This document shows positions 23,804-24,855 of a DNA stretch of 24,855 bases, piece after piece. This DNA comes from a virus. The notes below the pieces were generated by a model. That model worked only from the letters and a program-made list of their open reading frames with translations, made no database searches and was not told where the DNA came from. A program made the translations under genes and the position numbers. The DNA is taken from the IMG/VR virus record IMGVR_UViG_3300008459_000361, positions 1 to 24,855 of that record, one strand, 5' to 3'. Position 1 is the first letter of the stretch. Every line of letters starts with the position of its first letter.

Positions 23804-24406
23804 ATGCCATCAGTATTTTTAGTAAGTGATACTCACTTTGGTCACATGGGCGTGTGTAAGTTCACTCGCAACGATGGTGTCACAAAGTTGAGGCCCTATT
23901 CCACTCCAGAGGAGATGGATGAGGACATGATTGCCAAGTGGAACGCAAAGGTCAAGCCTACTGACAAGGTCTACCACTTGGGTGACGTAGTTATCAACCG
24001 CAAAGCATTGCCTACATTGCATCGATTGAACGGTGACAAGGTGTTGATTCGAGGCAACCATGATATCTTCCGTGATGATGAGTACCGTAGATATTTTCGT
24101 GAGTTGCGAGCATACCACGTGATGAACGGAATGATCTTGAGTCATATTCCGTTACACAGCGACAGTATGGGTCGGTTTGGAGTTAACATTCACGGACATA
24201 CTCATGCCAACCGCGTAAAGAAAGCTCGTGGCGTCGATGTACGTACTGGGGAAGTATTGTACAGTGACGAAAACGATTTACGCTATCATTGCGTGTGCGT
24301 GGAGCAAACTGACTTTGCACCTATCTTGTTTGAAGACGTGATTGCACGTATTGAAGCAGAAGGCGGATCAGTTGGATTCAAGAATGGCAACGGGCCGACA
24401 ATGTAA
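23804..24406 (+). CDS. Calcineurin-like metallophosphoesterase
   Basis: 200 residues. All metal-binding blocks are present: D9-x-H11 (SDTHFGH), G60-D61 (HLGDVV), GNHD (84-87), SHIP (113-116) and HGHTH (130-134). Phage members of this family hydrolyse phosphodiesters or act as phosphatases; the substrate is not deducible. AAAGGAG precedes the ATG by 7 nt. It is probably in the same transcript as the PTP-like phosphatase. Confidence 0.92.
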   Translation: MPSVFLVSDTHFGHMGVCKFTRNDGVTKLRPYSTPEEMDEDMIAKWNAKVKPTDKVYHLGDVVINRKALPTLHRLNGDKVLIRGNHDIFRDDEYRRYFRELRAYHVMNGMILSHIPLHSDSMGRFGVNIHGHTHANRVKKARGVDVRTGEVLYSDENDLRYHCVCVEQTDFAPILFEDVIARIEAEGGSVGFKNGNGPTM

Positions 24407-24414
24407 ATAACGGA

Positions 24415-24855
24415 ATGTCCGATCCTACAAAATCTAATCTAGCAAAGGGTAGAACCAGTTATGATTCCACATCAACTGGTTCTTTAATTCCTTTTTTTAA
24501 TAGGAATGTATCAGAGTATCCAACAGAAGCTGGTGGGGTTAAGTTTGATCTAGTACCTGTTACTAAACAGAAAGACATAATGATCAATCATGCTAGGATA
24601 TATGCCCAGCAAGAGTACGATCGTATTATGGAACTAGTGGCGGTATTAGAAAAACAAGCACAAGCAATCAAGCGCAGACTTGATATTACTGATGCGGTAC
24701 ATGCCGCAGTATATCAGTTTAGTCCTGTTATGGGACAATCTTATTGGTTAGTATGGGACAAGAGGAAACAACATACCTTGTTATCACATAATGGACCCAA
24801 CGATTGGTCAAGTAGTGCGCCTGTGGATTACGAATATCAAGCACAGGTAAAGTAT
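24415..24855 (+). CDS. DUF2452-family protein (3' end outside window)
   Basis: 147 residues are visible from ATG 24415. EYPTEAGGVKFDLVPV (34-49), a long helical segment with KQAQAIKRR, VYQFSPVMGQSYWLVW and LLSHNGPNDW reproduce the block order of DUF2452 (YP..G..K, ..QA..I..R, Y.F.P..G..Y.L, LS...P.EW). Function of the family is unknown. The ribosome site is weak, and the frame stays open to the window end. Confidence 0.8.
   Translation, partial: MSDPTKSNLAKGRTSYDSTSTGSLIPFFNRNVSEYPTEAGGVKFDLVPVTKQKDIMINHARIYAQQEYDRIMELVAVLEKQAQAIKRRLDITDAVHAAVYQFSPVMGQSYWLVWDKRKQHTLLSHNGPNDWSSSAPVDYEYQAQVKY

Noticed and set aside
1-24855. Insertion sequences, integrase or attachment site
   Set aside because: No transposase, integrase or terminal inverted repeat was seen. 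The tRNA copy at 22685 hints at recombination, but no matching att duplication was found.

Overview
This window looks like part of a large tailed-phage genome. It is AT-rich, tightly packed and mostly short genes, with overlapping start/stop codons (TAATG, ATGA) and Shine-Dalgarno sites of the AAGGAG type. It has no ribosomal, transposon or chromosomal housekeeping content. 38 tRNA genes are visible, all with encoded CCA, interleaved with small phage-type genes. The genes of recognisable family (dCMP deaminase, DUF2452, calcineurin-type phosphoesterase, 2OG-Fe(II) oxygenases, omega-like RNAP subunit, surface-sugar enzymes) fit a large marine or freshwater myovirus of a Gram-negative host. The host assignment is inference.

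Layout. 1-678 (minus): three tiny genes, the outer two being related small membrane proteins. 738-1493 (plus): a consensus promoter, tRNA-Arg(TCT) and a methyltransferase, ending at a palindromic bidirectional terminator. 1518-10497 (minus): a nine-gene surface-sugar cassette with two glycosyltransferases, a third glycosyltransferase-like protein, an RfbH-type [2Fe-2S]/pyridoxal 3-dehydrase, a NeuB-type synthase, an acetolactate-synthase-like ThDP enzyme, two short-chain dehydrogenase/epimerases and a C-methyltransferase-like protein. 10559-11374 (plus): an FkbM-like methyltransferase. 11404-11525: two nearly identical promoters. 11583-19599 (plus): the main tRNA array with small genes embedded in it, including rpoZ-like 17326-17541, and a minus-strand oxygenase gene (16523-17092). 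19616-24855 (plus): a compact operon of metabolic and hypothetical genes with two more tRNAs and an internal promoter at 22767.

The tRNA set covers all 20 amino acids, so the phage could largely replace the host tRNA pool. Several tRNAs are structurally odd: four leucine tRNAs have short variable loops; Asp and His have an ATCGTTN T-loop; Tyr has no D-arm but has a stretch complementary to its variable region; and one class II tRNA has an apparent TAT anticodon.

The most unusual content is in the spacers of the array. One family of five about 53-63-nt elements (E1-E5) starts a few bases after a tRNA CCA. Each is closed by a covarying 7-bp stem AGGNNNN/NNNNCCT, four of the five contain TTCAGCAAA, and three carry an anticodon-like arm but no T-arm. 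A second group of spacers is closed by long helices (8 to 17 bp) joining the 3' flank of one tRNA to the 5' flank of the next. One of these (14747-14832) encloses two hairpins whose loops, CTTCAA and TTGAAG, are exact reverse complements. These structures were read by eye and no folding program was run.
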